64,000 nucleotides of DNA, from the NCBI GenBank assembly GCA_048013815.1, contig CM106586.1:10974001-11038000 (forward strand), in the 5' to 3' direction. The position numbers and the translations under genes were made by a program. The stretch comes from Setoptus koraiensis. Taxonomy: Eukaryota > Arthropoda. Within the stretch, counting starts at the first letter, position 1. Every line of letters begins with the position of its first letter. Under the pieces are notes generated by a model. The model saw only the letters and a list, made by a program, of their open reading frames with translations, did no database searches and was not told where the DNA came from. Below, piece after piece: positions 61,801-64,000 of the stretch.

Positions 61801-64000
61801 GGTGACATGCATGCGACCATGTTGTTGTTGTTGTTGTCCACTGACTGCATCATGGGACGCGCTCATCATCTCTGGCACAACCATATACCGTTATATCAAT
61901 TCAACTGACGTTGCAACTGTCCAATGACAACAATATATGCACAACAGCTGGCCAGCAACAACAACCACAGTTGGCGGAGTCAAGGCTTGTGTGTTTGTGC
62001 ATAATCTGGACAATCGCACGACCACAAATAATGGTAAATTGTTGCGAATCGATTGCTAACCACCACTATCACCATCACATATACCGTTATATATATATGT
62101 TATATGCGCTCAATAACGAGTATAATAGATTTATAATAAATGAATCAACTTGCATCAGCAGCTGATTTTGCAGCTGATTCTAGTTGTGTCGTTGGCACCA
62201 GCACCACTAATGACCAGTGCATGACCACAACCGCAATCATTTTTTTAGCTCACTGCATTTGTGTGTATATGTGCATATCCGACTGTGTCCGATACACGCA
62301 ACGATGATGTGATTGGGCTATCGGGGGTAAAAATGGCCGCTAAAAATACGACCTATAATGAGCATGTGAATAATGGTAATTGATTGAACGCGCGCAAACG
62401 TGTTGTCTCTAGGATAAGCCATCGATTGATTGATTCTTTGAAACGCCTATAAGCAATGCTGATGAGCGGCGCTGACTAGCCAAGCAGTGGTCAATGTGAA
62501 GCTTATTATAGGTTGAAAAATACATAACTAGTGTGGTTGCGTAACAAACTTGTTGCTTGAGCAAATACTATCGCGCTGCCACTGCTTGTTTGCGCCCTCT
62601 TACTTAGGTATGAGCCCGCAAACATCCAGCTGCCGGATAATAAAAACTGTTCACTTGGTCGTGGTTTTAATTTAATTAACTGAAGTAGCAATAATCGTTT
62701 ATAATTTCAATCATTAATGATTATTAATTTTGTGTGCATGTGTGGATGCAAATATTCTCTCACTCGCTCAGTGTGAGAGAACATTTGCAGAGAGAATCCC
62801 CCGTCTCATAACAAGTTTAATTTAATGCTTTCTATCAAGTCAATTTGAATATGCCCAGGCAACAACTTGATTTATGGTGAGATAGGCCAAAATCGAGTGT
62901 GTGAGTTGTGAGCCTCGGCAACAACTCATTCTCAGCCTGACCATTTTGACAAATCTCTCTTCACGCTTGCTCTATAGACATTGCTGACCAGCTACAAAGA
63001 TTAGATCATTGCGATTGGCCTAATCATCATAATGAATTGCCACTAAACAAATGAAGCAAGTTAACATTCTCACACTCAACTCAATTCTAGCACACAACAA
63101 CGGTGCGCTGTTTAACAACGGCAACAATTCAACTGGCTTCAATCGGTCGAAGCTGGCAAAAGAAACGATTCTTTGATTAATTTAATCAATAGAATAAGAA
63201 AAGATATTTAACTTATGAAACTGCAACCTGCGAATTTGCACACTTGCCACATCGGGTCTAAATATCAGCTAATAACAACAACAACAACAACAAATCAGCT
63301 CTAAATGCAACAAGCCAGCCGGCCCTAGAGATATCTCAATTATACAAAAAATGACCTTTTTTCACCTGTGCCAGTTTCTTGTTTATTTCATTATGACGCA
63401 ATCAATGAAAATTGTTGATTAAACTGGCGGTAGTTTAATGATGAAGCCGTTCCAATGATGAATGGTCTTTCGCTTCTCCTCTTTTGCTCCCTTTTGGCTT
63501 CTCCGAAACAGAAGAACAAATTAGACAGATTCCCTCTTTATATATCTTCGGCAATATCTATCATATCCTCTCAGTTTAGATACCCACGTTATCACACCTG
63601 TATGCTTGTGTGAATGAGTGTACTGCAAGGCGGCAATTCTCACACAATCGAGCAGCAGCAGTAGTGATTCATTGTCGGCAGAAATGTTGATCAATGCGCT
63701 CAGTTGCTTTTCACAGATTGCGTGAATACAATTCAATTGTTGCAGCAGAACAAGTGGTCATCACGATTATCCATTATGAATGTTTTGTGATATGAATATC
63801 TCCACATAGTAGGCAGTTGGAATTGCTTAATTAACTTTAGCGCATTATTACGACGGTTACGACTAACATTATGATATCATACTGATGGCGTTTCATCTTT
63901 TGACGCTTGATAGCCAAACCACGATCATTGCCCGTCATGTTGGTAGATCTGGAAGATAAAAGGAAACGGCTTCATTTGTGAGTGTGTGCGTTTGTATACT
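58867..64000. other. 5-kb gene-free terminal interval
   Basis: No gene is supported. A GGCAATAGTAGT / GGGAGATAATGGGAG-type repeat lies at 58930-59035 and a GCGACATTGA-type repeat of 11-12 bp at about 59905-59990. GT tracts lie at 61136-61160, TATATA at 61271-61300 and CAACAA at 63278-63292. At the right edge, a minus-strand CTTTTATCTTCCAG acceptor (63,965-63,952) precedes an ATG frame, MTGNDRGLAIKRQKMKRHQY, that might be an exon entering from beyond the window. That is weak. Confidence 0.5.
59905..59990. repeat. 11-12-bp GACATTGAGC-type tandem repeat
   Basis: Seven or eight degenerate units of GACATTGAGCGACATTGGGC type. It is the only clear tandem array in the AT-richer part that resembles those in the GC-rich block. 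Confidence 0.85.

Overview
This is nuclear DNA of an animal, most likely an arthropod and perhaps an acariform mite. The lineage is an inference. It rests on a small Ala/Tyr/Val-rich cuticle-type gene with the usual short-first-exon layout, a papain-family pseudoprotease of the kind known from mites, and animal-only genes (BLOC1S5, TONSL, a TARBP2/Loquacious-like protein, mL42). Genes are intron-poor. TAF3, RIOK2, TONSL, DCTN5, BLOC1S5 and the dsRNA-binding gene are single open frames. Of the four introns I could place, three sit within the first 5 to 34 codons. That 5' bias is expected if introns are lost by recombination with reverse-transcribed mRNA.

Layout. (1) About 1-28,390: a GC-rich block with no gene I can support. 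It is full of short tandem arrays, each with its own unit (10, 11, 12, 14, 16, 18, 19, 20, 22 or 26 bp), plus CAA/CAG and GTT/GTC microsatellites, a long GT tract and repeated CAGGTG, RTTGCGYAAY and TTACGTA motifs. Its many open frames are by-products of repeats. (2) About 28,390-34,070: an AT-richer corridor of broken plus-strand genes (an unidentified fragment, NAT10, TSR3, LMBRD2, UBE4A) and one orphan minus-strand first exon. (3) 34,065-44,500: housekeeping genes: DCTN5, TAF3 with two PHD fingers, MRPS18C, RIOK2, BLOC1S5, a three-dsRBD RNAi cofactor and a USO1/p115 gene that lacks its tail. (4) 44,600-53,200: secreted or membrane proteins: a 346-aa helical secreted orphan, a membrane-anchored papain homologue without its catalytic cysteine, a 72-aa cuticle-type protein and a 194-aa secreted orphan. 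(5) 54,600-58,620: TONSL and MRPL42, tail to tail. (6) 58,860-64,000: noncoding, with short repeats.

Themes. Neighbours are arranged as divergent or convergent pairs (DCTN5/TAF3, MRPS18C/RIOK2, RIOK2/BLOC1S5, dsRBD/USO1, TONSL/MRPL42). The products do not form one pathway; they cover transcription, ribosome maturation, mitochondrial translation, vesicle tethering, lysosome-related organelles, RNAi and replication repair. The most striking structures are the run of internally deleted conserved genes, a 660-bp inverted duplication between DCTN5 and TAF3 with a small TIR element in one arm only, the inactive protease, and CAGGTG arrays with fixed spacing.
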